A DNA stretch of 33,256 bases, from the IMG/VR virus record IMGVR_UViG_3300031759_000947, positions 1-33,256 of that record. One strand, written 5' to 3'. The notes under the pieces are model-generated. The model searched no databases, was not told where the DNA came from, and worked only from the letters and a program-made list of their open reading frames with translations. Positions 13,675-22,314 of this stretch are shown piece after piece. The position numbers and the translations under genes were made by a program. Positions within the stretch are counted from its first letter, which is position 1; every line of letters starts with the position of its first letter. This DNA is from a virus.

Positions 13675-14633
13675 TGCAATTCTCAACTATACCTTTCGCA
13701 AAAATACAACGTTTTGGACAGCAATCTATGTTGGATCGTCCATTATTTAACATTAGTTGGATCCTGGGTAGATTTTGTAACTACAAATGTTCCTACTGTT
13801 GGCCTTATGCTAGAAGCGATCAACCGGATCACCAAACCTTAGAAGTGTATAAATCCGTTATAGATGAAATCAAACGCCAGGCTAGGATAAATGGATTTGA
13901 AGAATTCCACTGGAGCTTCAGCGGAGGTGAGCCGACTGCTTATCGAGATTTGCTCAATTTGATCAAACATTTGGACGAAACCGAAAGCCCGTACCAAAGT
14001 ATCCATATGACAACTAATTTAAGTCCAGGATCAAAATGGTGGAAGCATTGGAGCGATGTTACAGACTGCCTACAGCGAAGAAGTATCACTGCCAGTTTTC
14101 ACGCAGAACATGCTAGAGAGCAAGAGTTTGGAGACAAATGTTTACAGTTAATGTATGAACAGGTACATGTAACAGTTAATCAAGTAATGGTTCCCAGTGT
14201 GTTTTATGAAACATTGGCTCGCTGTGAACGCCTTCGTGCTCGTGGAATCAACGTAACTCTCAAACCACAAAGCAATGATACTGCTACTGCTATTGTAGAA
14301 GGCTATACTCCTGATATGCTTACTATAATGCAAAATGACTTTGAACAGCAGGAAGGATATCAAATCAGGTTAACCGATGGTAATCAGAATTATTTTATAG
14401 ATCAAGCAGAACGATTCAACGCATTAGGGTTCAATAGTTTTACCAATTGGACTTGCAATGCAGGCTATCAAAGTGTTATAATAAAAGGTACTGAAGTTAA
14501 AAGAGCTTATAGTTGTCGGGATGAGCCATTAGGTACGATAGAAAAATTTACTTTGTTTTCCGCACCTCGTATATGTTCAACGCCTCGTTGCGTAAGTAGT
14601 GCAGACAGCAAAATACCAAAATGTATAAACTAA
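13668..14633 (+). CDS. Radical SAM enzyme, group A (C-terminal auxiliary cysteines)
   Basis: A 321-aa protein. The canonical C37-x3-C41-x2-C44 [4Fe-4S]/SAM site (CNYKCSYCWP) is followed by FSGGEPTAY. At the C-terminus four cysteines (C263 in WTCNAGY, C283, C303, C308) are spaced for an auxiliary cluster of twitch type. It shares WxCNAGxxS and the C-x4-C ending with the genes at 31380 and 32184, so they form one family. It would generate a 5'-deoxyadenosyl radical to modify an unknown substrate. A second ATG two codons in (13674) is a good alternative start because the promoter octamer abuts the first. The next gene overlaps by 13 bases. Confidence 0.88.
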   Translation: MSMQFSTIPFAKIQRFGQQSMLDRPLFNISWILGRFCNYKCSYCWPYARSDQPDHQTLEVYKSVIDEIKRQARINGFEEFHWSFSGGEPTAYRDLLNLIKHLDETESPYQSIHMTTNLSPGSKWWKHWSDVTDCLQRRSITASFHAEHAREQEFGDKCLQLMYEQVHVTVNQVMVPSVFYETLARCERLRARGINVTLKPQSNDTATAIVEGYTPDMLTIMQNDFEQQEGYQIRLTDGNQNYFIDQAERFNALGFNSFTNWTCNAGYQSVIIKGTEVKRAYSCRDEPLGTIEKFTLFSAPRICSTPRCVSSADSKIPKCIN

Positions 14634-15637
14634 CAGACATACGAGATATACACTTAGAAGTAACTACTAAATGTCAAGCACGTTGCCCTATGTGCCCAAG
14701 GCGTATCAACGGCGGCACATTGAATCCGCTCATGACATTAGTGGAAATAGATTTAGATACATTTAAAAAATGGTTCAGTAAAGATTTTATCTGTCAACTA
14801 GATAGTTTATTCATGTGCGGCAACTTGGGTGATCCTATCATTGCAGAAGATTGTTTGGCAATCTTTCAGTACCTCAGAACAACTAATCCTAATATACGTT
14901 TGAGTATGCATACAAACGGCAGTGCTAGAAGTACTCAATGGTGGGCAGAGTTAGCTAAATTAGATATTAGAGTAGTATTTGGTATTGACGGATTAGAAGA
15001 CACTCATTCTCTTTATAGAATAGACACAGATTGGAACAGAATTATAAAAAATGCAACTGCATTCATACAAGCAGGTGGCCATGCAGATTGGCACATGCTG
15101 GTGTTCAAACACAATGAGCATCAAGTAGAAGCATGTCGCCGTCTGTCTGCCCAGTTAGGATTTAATTTATTCCAAGTAAAACACACAACTCGATTTACTG
15201 ATATTAAATTTCCAGTATTAGATGATTCAGGCAAGACATTGTATCATTTATTGCCAAGTACCAAAACTGAAGAAATACTTCCAGAAGTTTTAAAGTATGC
15301 AAGAGATATGCCTATGGATCAAGTGGTAGACAAAAGTTCTTGTGTTATTACTTGCAAGGCAGTCAAATACAAACAAATTTATGTTGCGGCGTCTGGTAAT
15401 GTCGGTCCGTGTTGCTGGATGGACTTTAAAGAAAAATTACATAAACAATATACTCGTATCGATTATATGGACAAGATTGGAGAGTTTCCTAATCTACATG
15501 AACAATCTTTAGAGGACATTTTCAATTCGGGTTATTTTAATCGTATTGAAAACACCTGGGCTAACGACCCAGTTTATGAATGTGCCAAACAATGCGGCAA
15601 GTTCGACAAGTTAGGAACACAGTTTAATGCTAATTGA
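14621..15637 (+). CDS. Radical SAM enzyme, group B (SPASM-like)
   Basis: A 338-aa protein with C18-x3-C22-x2-C25 (CQARCPMC) at the N-terminus. The usual GGEP is replaced by CGNLGDP. The strand FGIDGLEDTHSLYRI and MHTNGSA agree with the radical SAM barrel. The C-terminal part has CKAVKYKQIYVAASGNVGPCC and ends YECAKQCGKF, a SPASM-like cysteine set for one or two auxiliary clusters. SPASM proteins mostly modify peptides. It is clearly paralogous to the gene at 26150 (same opening, GNxGDP, HTTRF). It is translationally coupled to the methyltransferase-like gene (11-base overlap). Confidence 0.88.
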   Translation: MYKLTDIRDIHLEVTTKCQARCPMCPRRINGGTLNPLMTLVEIDLDTFKKWFSKDFICQLDSLFMCGNLGDPIIAEDCLAIFQYLRTTNPNIRLSMHTNGSARSTQWWAELAKLDIRVVFGIDGLEDTHSLYRIDTDWNRIIKNATAFIQAGGHADWHMLVFKHNEHQVEACRRLSAQLGFNLFQVKHTTRFTDIKFPVLDDSGKTLYHLLPSTKTEEILPEVLKYARDMPMDQVVDKSSCVITCKAVKYKQIYVAASGNVGPCCWMDFKEKLHKQYTRIDYMDKIGEFPNLHEQSLEDIFNSGYFNRIENTWANDPVYECAKQCGKFDKLGTQFNAN

Positions 15638-16223
15638 TACAGAACATTTACATTATTGGATGTGTGCTATAAGAGATAGCGACAATCCAAGTCAAACTTT
15701 AGAAGCGTTTTGGCGCGGACAAATTAAAAGTAAAGAATGGCTGATAGAACATTTGAAATTAGAAATTGATCAGCCTGTTAATATTGACATATACGCAGGG
15801 TGGGTAGGTACTCTAGCCAGTATGATATTTCAAAGTGGAATGACTGTTGAAAAAATTAACAATATAGATTTAGATATAAACTGTAAATCTATATCCGAGA
15901 TGATGAACAAGATTGAACATATACAGGGCAGGTTTGAATTCATCCATGCTAATATGATAAACGTGCCTAGCGAGGCTGATGTTGTTATTAATACTAGCTG
16001 TGAACATATCACTCAAGAAGATTACGAGCTATGGTTGTCGGGTCTTAGAAAAGATAGTTTGATTGTGTTGCAAGGCAACAATTATGAGTTACCAGAACAC
16101 ATTAGAACTTCTACTAGTTTACAACATTTTGAAGAACAAAGTAAACTTGATGTCATATGGTCCGGTGAGTTAGAAACACAGATGTATACCCGCTATATGA
16201 TTATAGGCGAATTGCCTCTATAA
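15627..16223 (+). CDS. Class I SAM-dependent methyltransferase-like protein
   Basis: A 198-aa Rossmann-type protein. The first strand and SAM loop are NIDIYAGWVGTLASM, the second acidic strand is INNIDLD, and the fourth-strand motif VINTSCEHI is followed by LIVLQGNNYE. The classical GxGxG is reduced to AGWVGT, as in a phage methyltransferase family I recall with GWxGxLA and NTSCEH. The substrate is unknown. It shares an operon with two radical SAM enzymes and its 3' end overlaps the convergent desaturase gene by 23 bp. Confidence 0.68.
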   Translation: MLIDTEHLHYWMCAIRDSDNPSQTLEAFWRGQIKSKEWLIEHLKLEIDQPVNIDIYAGWVGTLASMIFQSGMTVEKINNIDLDINCKSISEMMNKIEHIQGRFEFIHANMINVPSEADVVINTSCEHITQEDYELWLSGLRKDSLIVLQGNNYELPEHIRTSTSLQHFEEQSKLDVIWSGELETQMYTRYMIIGELPL

Positions 16224-16935
16224 ACTCGCCAATTAAATCCCATTCCCACCAACGTTCTGTTAAACTAAAATTGCTGGGATAATGATGATGGTTATTATGC
16301 CATCCTTCTCCTAAACTAAGAATGTTAGCAATCCAACTATTGCTACTGCAATCGTCAGTATTGTAACTGCGATATCCTTGTGTGTGTCCTAGTACATTAA
16401 CTATGCTAGTTGTTTGTAGCGCCAAAGTTGCAGGTATAGCATATAAAAAAACTCCGAGCATTGGACTATACAGAAATAATGCAATTACTGGAATCAATAA
16501 AATTTTAAAATAATTATCGTGTATAAATCTATGTAACGGATCTCTTAATAGATCTTTTACAAAACTAACTGGGATCTTAGTTTCAGTATGCCCTATACCA
16601 GTCCATGCTTTGAATACTCCATCAGCTGGACTATGCGGGTCGTAGGGTTTGTCGGTAAATGTATGATGTGCTCTGTGAACACCGACCCAAGCTATACTGC
16701 TACCTACAGTAGCATATACACTTAACAGCAACATAGTTCTTTCCCAGAACTTAGATGTTTTATAAGACTTGTGTGTAAAGTATCTATGTAACCCTGCACT
16801 AATTCCAATAGGGCATAACAAAACAAAAACTAGATAACTCAACAACAAGTAATCAAACCCGTAATAACACAATCCTACGATAGATAAGAAAAGATTTAAA
16901 AATTGTAAGGTTCGTAACTTTTTGTTTAATGTCAT
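16201..16935 (-). CDS. Membrane fatty-acid desaturase (delta-9 type)
   Basis: A 244-aa membrane protein with all three histidine boxes in order: HRYFTH (H50, H55), HRAHH (H87, H90, H91) and HNNHH (H213, H216, H217), plus a further His in NVLGHTQG. Four hydrophobic segments (near residues 14-45, 65-85, 144-165, 170-190) match the acyl-CoA/acyl-lipid desaturase layout of roughly 240-320 aa. It inserts a double bond in a fatty acyl chain using a di-iron centre and needs an electron donor. It starts 4 bases inside the GNAT-like gene. A desaturase is rare in phages; a change in host membrane fluidity or an acyl decoration are possible roles. Confidence 0.92.
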   Translation of the reverse strand: MTLNKKLRTLQFLNLFLSIVGLCYYGFDYLLLSYLVFVLLCPIGISAGLHRYFTHKSYKTSKFWERTMLLLSVYATVGSSIAWVGVHRAHHTFTDKPYDPHSPADGVFKAWTGIGHTETKIPVSFVKDLLRDPLHRFIHDNYFKILLIPVIALFLYSPMLGVFLYAIPATLALQTTSIVNVLGHTQGYRSYNTDDCSSNSWIANILSLGEGWHNNHHHYPSNFSLTERWWEWDLIGEFIEAIRL

Positions 16936-17543
16936 GTACCTTCAGGCAATACTTGCCATTCCGCCTCGGTTATAATTTTTGGGTTCCATTCTTTAAATGT
17001 ACCTTTTTTTAATTCTGTATAAACAAAATTTTGACAACACTTTTGAACAAGCCATGGACATGTTTGCAAATAGCCATCTGCTTCAGTCCACATATTATTG
17101 CTGGATTCTTGCATCATTTTTTTCCAACGACTCCACCACCCCTTGTTTCCACGAGTACGATTTTGCATAGTGATAACATACAGATTGTAATCGTTAATAG
17201 CCATTAAAGGCTTAACTATACGTTCATGATGAAGTTTGTAAGATTCTATCATGTTGTGTCTACCGCAACGAAATTCTGGAAACAAATATAATCTGTTGGC
17301 TAATCGAGCTACGTTAGAAGGAAACATGCCATTATATGCACCTGCCATGATAATAGGTTTGTTAGTTTCTTTCTGATATACTACAACATAACCACTATGA
17401 TCTTCTATAACTAATTTTTCTTGAGTATAATTTTTCTGTAACCAATTATTCTCTTCTAAACAGATACTGCGTACACGTTCGAACTCATCACATGTTTCGT
17501 GATAAATTACGTGGTATGTATTTTCAACGGCATACGGATTCAA
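16932..17543 (-). CDS. Possible GNAT-type acyltransferase
   Basis: A 203-aa soluble protein. The central part has a strand pair GYVVVYQKETNKPIIMAGAY, then RLANRLYLFPEFR, a His/Arg-rich helix (ESYKLHHERIVKPL) and a strand YNLYVITMQNRTRGN. This order resembles the beta-strands and acceptor helix of GNAT N-acetyltransferases, but no clear Q/RxxGxG/A acetyl-CoA loop is visible, so the assignment is weak. It is coupled by ATGA overlaps to the TauD-like oxygenase upstream and the desaturase downstream, forming a three-gene unit. Confidence 0.5.
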   Translation of the reverse strand: MNPYAVENTYHVIYHETCDEFERVRSICLEENNWLQKNYTQEKLVIEDHSGYVVVYQKETNKPIIMAGAYNGMFPSNVARLANRLYLFPEFRCGRHNMIESYKLHHERIVKPLMAINDYNLYVITMQNRTRGNKGWWSRWKKMMQESSNNMWTEADGYLQTCPWLVQKCCQNFVYTELKKGTFKEWNPKIITEAEWQVLPEGT

Positions 17544-18616
17544 GACAAACTTCCGTCAGGCATTCTGTATCCTCTAACCTTGCATAAATCAACATAGTAA
17601 AGAATTTCTTTTTCGAATTGATCAGCAACATCTGGTTGGCTATAAGGCTGCCAAAAGTTGCTATGTAATTTAGTGTAGTCATGTGGGACACGATGGCACA
17701 CACGTTCTTTGATATCGCCTAATCTTCTGTGTAATGTAATACTGTTGTCAAACAAACACAAGTCGTGATCACTTTGATACCAGTGATCATAGATGTATTT
17801 GTCTACAAATAATTCTTTGTTAATCATAGCAAATATTTCATCGCTGGATTCTTTGCTCATGCCCTTAATACTATAAGCAGTATTAATACTATAATGCAGT
17901 CCTTTGATACCACCTGGACTTAAAATGGTCATTGGTATTTCGGTATCGTCTTCTGGACACATATTGGCATGCATGATTTCATCTTGATCTGCACGTAGAC
18001 CTGGATTAATAGCACCCGGGATAAATCTATGTAACAGTATCATTTCATCTAATTCGCTACGAAATGCATTGCTTACATTTTCATAATAATCAGTAGTTGT
18101 GATAAATCCTGTAGCAGATCCTATCATGTTCTGCACACCCAACAATGCAACGCCCGGAGTAAATGTCAGCGTACCCGATTCGTTACTATGCCATAGTAAT
18201 TCGCCTTCTGCAAACATCCCAAGTGCATTACCGTGTTCATCCTTGGCTCCACTCACTTTCATGAAACTTTTTCCGCCTGGAGTTTGATACTGTACTTTGG
18301 CAATAGCTTGTATACGTTCTCGATCCAATTCACTAATAATAGGATTATTTGCTTGTGCTTCTTTGAATAACCAATTCCATTGTTGACCATACTTCTTTTC
18401 CATATGGTAGCGTACTCCACTGCGTCTGGGACCAAACTTTTCACACCAGTCTGGTTGAGTTTCCCAAGGCATGTTACAGTCTCGTATGATTGTAACTAAG
18501 TTTTGTAAATGCAGTTGTCCGATTTCTAACCACTGGTCATCTGACATTGTAGTAAAGTCTACATCATCGATAAAGATTCCGAATCTTCCTAAGCCGGGTA
18601 TTTTTGTAATTTTCAT
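17540..18616 (-). CDS. TauD/TfdA-like oxygenase with an HxN in place of HxD
   Basis: A 358-aa TauD/TfdA-fold protein. The region LLWHSNESGTLTFTPGVALL aligns with the TauD segment holding the HxD iron ligands, but reads H143-S-N145: the carboxylate ligand is Asn. E146 is next and could shift. The distal H296 (NSITLHRRLGD) and R309 (VCHRV) that bind iron and 2-oxoglutarate are present. So it may be a normal hydroxylase using another ligand, a halogenase-like enzyme or an inactive relative. First gene of a unit with GNAT-like and desaturase genes. A CATAAATA octamer sits 7 bases before the ATG and no Shine-Dalgarno is seen. Confidence 0.82.
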   Translation of the reverse strand: MKITKIPGLGRFGIFIDDVDFTTMSDDQWLEIGQLHLQNLVTIIRDCNMPWETQPDWCEKFGPRRSGVRYHMEKKYGQQWNWLFKEAQANNPIISELDRERIQAIAKVQYQTPGGKSFMKVSGAKDEHGNALGMFAEGELLWHSNESGTLTFTPGVALLGVQNMIGSATGFITTTDYYENVSNAFRSELDEMILLHRFIPGAINPGLRADQDEIMHANMCPEDDTEIPMTILSPGGIKGLHYSINTAYSIKGMSKESSDEIFAMINKELFVDKYIYDHWYQSDHDLCLFDNSITLHRRLGDIKERVCHRVPHDYTKLHSNFWQPYSQPDVADQFEKEILYYVDLCKVRGYRMPDGSLS

Positions 18617-18623
18617 AGTACAA

Positions 18624-18631
18624 TATTTATG
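18624..18631 (-). promoter_or_regulatory. T4-type late promoter octamer CATAAATA
   Basis: Minus strand, 7 bases before the ATG of the TauD-like gene. If transcription starts about 6 bases downstream, as in T4, the message is essentially leaderless. Confidence 0.6.
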
Positions 18632-18651
18632 TTGTAGAGTTAAGGGCAGAA

Positions 18652-18659
18652 AATAAATA
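18652..18659 (+). promoter_or_regulatory. T4-type late promoter octamer AATAAATA with ribosome binding site
   Basis: Plus strand, 18 bases before ATG 18678. An AGGGAG ribosome binding site (18667-18672) lies between. It is the only right-half octamer with an evident Shine-Dalgarno, and it is back to back with the minus-strand octamer at 18624. Confidence 0.6.
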
Positions 18660-18677
18660 GAGCTATAGGGAGATTTT

Positions 18678-19373
18678 ATGCAGTTTGAATACTATTACAA
18701 TCGCGTACCAGGTGAAGAACCTTGTAGAAATAACTTAATCTATACTAGTTTAATTAGTAGTGATAGTAAAACATTTTGTATGTGGTATCATAATGATTCC
18801 GAATATCACCAGGGTAAGAATCAAGTAGTTGACCAAGAACTAATGGATGAAAAATGGAATCGAGAATTGCACTTCATTAGCAACATGGCTTGGCATAATC
18901 CAGACATGGTTCCAGCAATTAAAGAAGTAAATGTTCCAGAACGTAAAATTTATTTAGAAATTGGTGGTGTTGATTTTTGGCAACAAAGTTTAGACCGTAA
19001 TTGTTCGTTTAATGAAATACTACCAGACTGGCAGGATCAAATGCTAGCCATTATCCAAGCACACAAAGACAGAGGCTGGTACAAGTACAGTATGCACCCA
19101 AGCAGTTATTTTATTGTAGATGGCAAACTAAAAAGCATCAACTATTTTTTTACTTACAGTAGCAATGAACCCGATTTATCCATTGCAAGTGTACAAAGTC
19201 ACATTAGTTTACAAAGACAAGAACAGTTAAAAAAATATACAGATTCTATTAATTTAGATTGGAATACAAAATATCCGTTAAACGTAATACAACAACTTAC
19301 ATTTGATTGTTTTAGTAATATGTATCCAGAAGATTTTATTAAAAAGGCAAAACAAATATATGCGAGGGATTAA
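18678..19373 (+). CDS. Degenerate kinase-like protein, copy 1
   Basis: A 231-aa soluble protein paralogous to the gene at 22311. They share an opening with YYYN and an early Cys, KTFCMWYHNDSEYHQ, an acidic helix with NRELHFI, the strand RKIYLEIGG, LPDWQDQM, and MHPSSYFIVDGKLKSINYFF. This order resembles a small aminoglycoside/RIO-type kinase: N-lobe, helix-C glutamate (NRE), hinge, then a catalytic loop HPxxxxVDGKLxxIN. The catalytic Asp and the DFG-like Asp are not evident, so it would be an inactive or divergent kinase fold. That is inference. It leads an operon of oxygenases. Confidence 0.55.
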   Translation: MQFEYYYNRVPGEEPCRNNLIYTSLISSDSKTFCMWYHNDSEYHQGKNQVVDQELMDEKWNRELHFISNMAWHNPDMVPAIKEVNVPERKIYLEIGGVDFWQQSLDRNCSFNEILPDWQDQMLAIIQAHKDRGWYKYSMHPSSYFIVDGKLKSINYFFTYSSNEPDLSIASVQSHISLQRQEQLKKYTDSINLDWNTKYPLNVIQQLTFDCFSNMYPEDFIKKAKQIYARD

Positions 19374-20157
19374 CGGTCAGCCAATAGTAGACATGAGTCG
19401 TTTCTTAGATAGAGAAGCGTTTCAAAAACTTGAACCTGAAATTATAGCTGGGCTTGCAGAAACCAAGTTAGATGCATTTGAAGGTATATGGATTGATATT
19501 GAAAATCATCCTAACTCAACTAATCCGCAAGACTGGAAAACTATTCCGGACGGATTAAAGGATTTCTTGAAAGATCCAGATATTACAGATGACTCTAAAG
19601 CAAAGCAGTGGCACAATAATCTAGATAACGTAACTTCTAGAAATAAACTAATTAGATTTTTTAAATCAAAATACGGAGTGTATGATCCACTTCGTGTTTT
19701 TTACTTAACTACAAATGAAAACTTTGGCGGCACAACTATGCCCGATGCTAAACTACCCGAGCTTGCAGAAAAGTTTCCTTCAGTGATGGCATGGGCAAAT
19801 TCTTTAATTGGAACAATGTTTGATAGTATATTCCAGGTATGTATATTTTACGTTGAGCATGATGGAAGAACTGTAGAACATTATGACCTAGCACCAGACA
19901 GTGACTTGCGGTTGCCGTTAGATAAGGTGCATGATGATATTGATCAATTACCTCATTTTATACATTTACGTTCTGACACTAGTAGACCTTTCTATGTATT
20001 CGATGCTGATAACAAAGACAAGTATTTTGCTAATTCATGGGCATGCTGGTTTAATGCAAAAGAATGGCATTCGGCAGTTAGACATATTGCACCCGCTTGG
20101 TCACTACGTGTTGACGGATATTTTACAGATGCTATGAAAAAGGAATTAAATTTATGA
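19360..20157 (+). CDS. 2OG-Fe(II) oxygenase-like protein, tandem copy 1
   Basis: A 265-aa product from the ATG giving MRGINGQPIVDMSRFLDREA, which matches its downstream paralogue (MIKGINNIPYFDMSSHLDMQ). It overlaps the upstream gene by 14 bases. Iron ligands: H174-Y-D176 (VEHYDL) and distal H237 (KEWHSAV), with R250 in WSLRVDG as 2-oxoglutarate anchor. The strand FIHLRSDTSRPFYVF before the distal His is typical of Asp/Asn beta-hydroxylase-like enzymes. An N-terminal helical region of about 140 residues is shared only with the tandem copy. The substrate is unknown. Confidence 0.75.
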   Translation: MRGINGQPIVDMSRFLDREAFQKLEPEIIAGLAETKLDAFEGIWIDIENHPNSTNPQDWKTIPDGLKDFLKDPDITDDSKAKQWHNNLDNVTSRNKLIRFFKSKYGVYDPLRVFYLTTNENFGGTTMPDAKLPELAEKFPSVMAWANSLIGTMFDSIFQVCIFYVEHDGRTVEHYDLAPDSDLRLPLDKVHDDIDQLPHFIHLRSDTSRPFYVFDADNKDKYFANSWACWFNAKEWHSAVRHIAPAWSLRVDGYFTDAMKKELNL

Positions 20158-20957
20158 TTAAAGGCATTAATAATATTCCTTATTTTGATATGTCGTCACA
20201 TTTAGACATGCAAGGGTTTGACGCACTACAACAAGAAATACACGAAGGCTTTGCCGACGCAATGGAGTTTGCTAAAGAAGGCACTTGGATGAAACCAGGC
20301 TTTGATATTGCAGACATGAGTTATATCATGCATTGGAAACCAATTTACAAAGCTATGGAAGAATTTTTATCGTTACCAGATGATAATCCTATCAAACTAA
20401 AAGGAATGGAATATTATAAAGACTTTAAGAAATACAAGCAAAGAAACATCTTTACTCGTTATCTTAAAATTGCCATGGGTGCATACGATCCTTACACTTA
20501 CTATTTTTTGTGGGAAGAAGGTTCCTGGGATGACAGGACTGCACCGCGTAAACTAACAGAAGAAGCAAAGTATTTCCCTAATGTAGTTAAATGGGTAGAG
20601 CAAACTATTACCAACGGTATCTTTGAACATATCGGCCGTGTAATATTTTTTGTATGCGATGCCGACGGTATCAGTTGGGAACATAGAGATTTGAGCGGAG
20701 AACAAGGACCAAAAGGTTATAGTCCACATCGCAACGAGTTTATTCATATTCGTCCTAATTTAGAAAGACCTTTTTATCTATGGGATCCAGAAACTAAAAA
20801 CAAACATTATATCAATTGTCGTGCCGCATGGTGGAATGATCAAGATTGGCACGGCGGTGATCGTATTATGCGACAAAGCTATGGTTTACGAATTGACGGT
20901 AAGTTTACGGAAGAGTTTCGTAAAAAGTTAGGCATTGACAACTTGGAAAATTATTAA
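20154..20957 (+). CDS. 2OG-Fe(II) oxygenase-like protein, tandem copy 2
   Basis: A 267-aa paralogue of the preceding gene with complete ligands: H167-R-D169 (WEHRDL), distal H223 (QDWHGGD) and R236 in YGLRIDG. The block FIHIRPNLERPFYLW parallels FIHLRSDTSRPFYVF of copy 1. Similar length, opening and end show gene duplication, with divergence elsewhere (for example GAYDPYTYYFLW against GVYDPLRVFYLT). It is coupled by ATGA overlap with copy 1, and its stop overlaps the next ATG by one base. Confidence 0.78.
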   Translation: MIKGINNIPYFDMSSHLDMQGFDALQQEIHEGFADAMEFAKEGTWMKPGFDIADMSYIMHWKPIYKAMEEFLSLPDDNPIKLKGMEYYKDFKKYKQRNIFTRYLKIAMGAYDPYTYYFLWEEGSWDDRTAPRKLTEEAKYFPNVVKWVEQTITNGIFEHIGRVIFFVCDADGISWEHRDLSGEQGPKGYSPHRNEFIHIRPNLERPFYLWDPETKNKHYINCRAAWWNDQDWHGGDRIMRQSYGLRIDGKFTEEFRKKLGIDNLENY

Positions 20958-21820
20958 TGAAATATCATATACACGAAAATGGGTGGACTGTAATAGTTGA
21001 CGAAATTGATCTTATAAATCCAACTCAAGAAGATGCAAATGAAATTTGTCGACTACTTGATTCTAACACCCTGGTAGTGATCCCTAGAACTAACATTACA
21101 ATGAAAGATGAACTAAAGTTTATTAACTTGTTTCACGAAGTGGAAACATACGATAAACCACCCGAATCAGAAACCATTGGTAAGTGTGTGATTCCTGATA
21201 GTGAATGCAAATTAATTCCTGTGACCGGACGTATAGTTAAAGATGGCAAGACTGGAATCTTTGGGCACCCGGCGGAATTAAAATGGCATTGTAATGGCCC
21301 GGCAAGTCCTGCAAGTAAGTTAATTGTGTACTTGAGAGGGATAGAAGGTACTACGGGTTCTATAACACAATGGACAAATAACTTCCTAGCATACGATGAT
21401 TTGACTCCAGAATTATTTGATGAAATTAAAGATTTACAAGGAGTGTTTGGTCACGACGCTGAAAGATTATCTCCTGCGTTAGAACACATGCCTGGTAAGT
21501 TTATAAACGAAGAATACACTCCTAGTATTATAAGAGAAAACCGTCAAGGTAGGAAAGGAATATTCTTTCCGTATTTGCAAATGTTTTATTTTAAAGGCAT
21601 GACTGAAGAACAAAGCCAACCTATCATTGACAAACTTGCAAAACATATTACACAAGACAAATATATTTACTCGCATGATTGGCAAGATGGCGATATTGTT
21701 CTTGCAGATATGGTGTTTGGAATTCACAGACGTTTAGAATTTCAAAGTATAGACAAACGTCTGTTACATAGATCTTCTTTTAACTATATACCACAGGATT
21801 ATTTAAATCCTAAAAAATGA
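20957..21820 (+). CDS. TauD/TfdA-like oxygenase, second HxN member
   Basis: A 287-aa TauD-fold protein. LKWHCNGPASPASKLIVYLR holds H111-C-N113 where TauD has HxD, so the acidic iron ligand is again Asn. Distal H257 (FGIHRRLEF) and R272 (LLHRSSF) are present. The loop GSITQWTNNFLAYDDLTPEL is typical of the family. It shares the HRRL distal block and the HxN with the gene at 17540, so the substitution is inherited or selected, not a sequencing accident. It overlaps the convergent small oxygenase gene by 22 bp. Confidence 0.82.
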   Translation: MKYHIHENGWTVIVDEIDLINPTQEDANEICRLLDSNTLVVIPRTNITMKDELKFINLFHEVETYDKPPESETIGKCVIPDSECKLIPVTGRIVKDGKTGIFGHPAELKWHCNGPASPASKLIVYLRGIEGTTGSITQWTNNFLAYDDLTPELFDEIKDLQGVFGHDAERLSPALEHMPGKFINEEYTPSIIRENRQGRKGIFFPYLQMFYFKGMTEEQSQPIIDKLAKHITQDKYIYSHDWQDGDIVLADMVFGIHRRLEFQSIDKRLLHRSSFNYIPQDYLNPKK

Positions 21821-22314
21821 AATAAGAATTGTGGCTCCATACCACAGTTAGCGGCACAATGCCATTCTCTGTAATTAGGCCATTCATATATAGTGCCAGC
21901 AGGTTCATTGTAAAATCCTTTATTGCCAATAATTAAACTATGCCCAACTTTGGGTTCAGTTATAAAACAAGTCCATCTCTTTAACTTACCTAATTTTAAA
22001 AACTCTGTTTCTCGGTCGTCTACATCCCAATGCCAAGGTGCATTTTTTCCTGGGTCGACACGACTAATCCAAGCTCTACATATTTCATGGTCTACTAATT
22101 TACTAAATTCATCGACACAGGTGTTATCGAAATGTACACTAGGATAATAATCGATCCAATCTACAGAACTAAAATCATATTTGGCAGATTCTAATTGTTT
22201 CATAATTTCAACAAAATGCGGATTGCCAATAGGTATGTTGTTGGTATGTTTTAAGGATACATGCTCACCGTCAAGCAGTAATAGCATATCGACGATTGGT
22301 TTCCATTTAATCAT
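21799..22314 (-). CDS. Small 2OG-Fe(II) oxygenase-like protein
   Basis: A 171-aa protein with H95-W-D97 (APWHWDVDD), the strand KRWTCFITEPKVGHSLIIGN, and distal H152 (YREWHCAAN), giving the iron triad of an Asp/Asn hydroxylase-like enzyme. The usual distal Arg/Lys for 2-oxoglutarate is not obvious in FLFHFLGFK, so cosubstrate binding is uncertain. It is coupled by ATGA to the kinase-like gene upstream. The N-terminal phrase MIKWKPIVDM echoes the tandem oxygenases. Confidence 0.7.
   Translation of the reverse strand: MIKWKPIVDMLLLLDGEHVSLKHTNNIPIGNPHFVEIMKQLESAKYDFSSVDWIDYYPSVHFDNTCVDEFSKLVDHEICRAWISRVDPGKNAPWHWDVDDRETEFLKLGKLKRWTCFITEPKVGHSLIIGNKGFYNEPAGTIYEWPNYREWHCAANCGMEPQFLFHFLGFK

Noticed and set aside
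18617-18677. Possible RiPP precursor peptide gene in the island gaps (also 22956-22998 and 29245-29283)
   Set aside because: The gaps are at most 61 bp and are filled by promoter octamers. No short open frame with a leader/core pattern is present.
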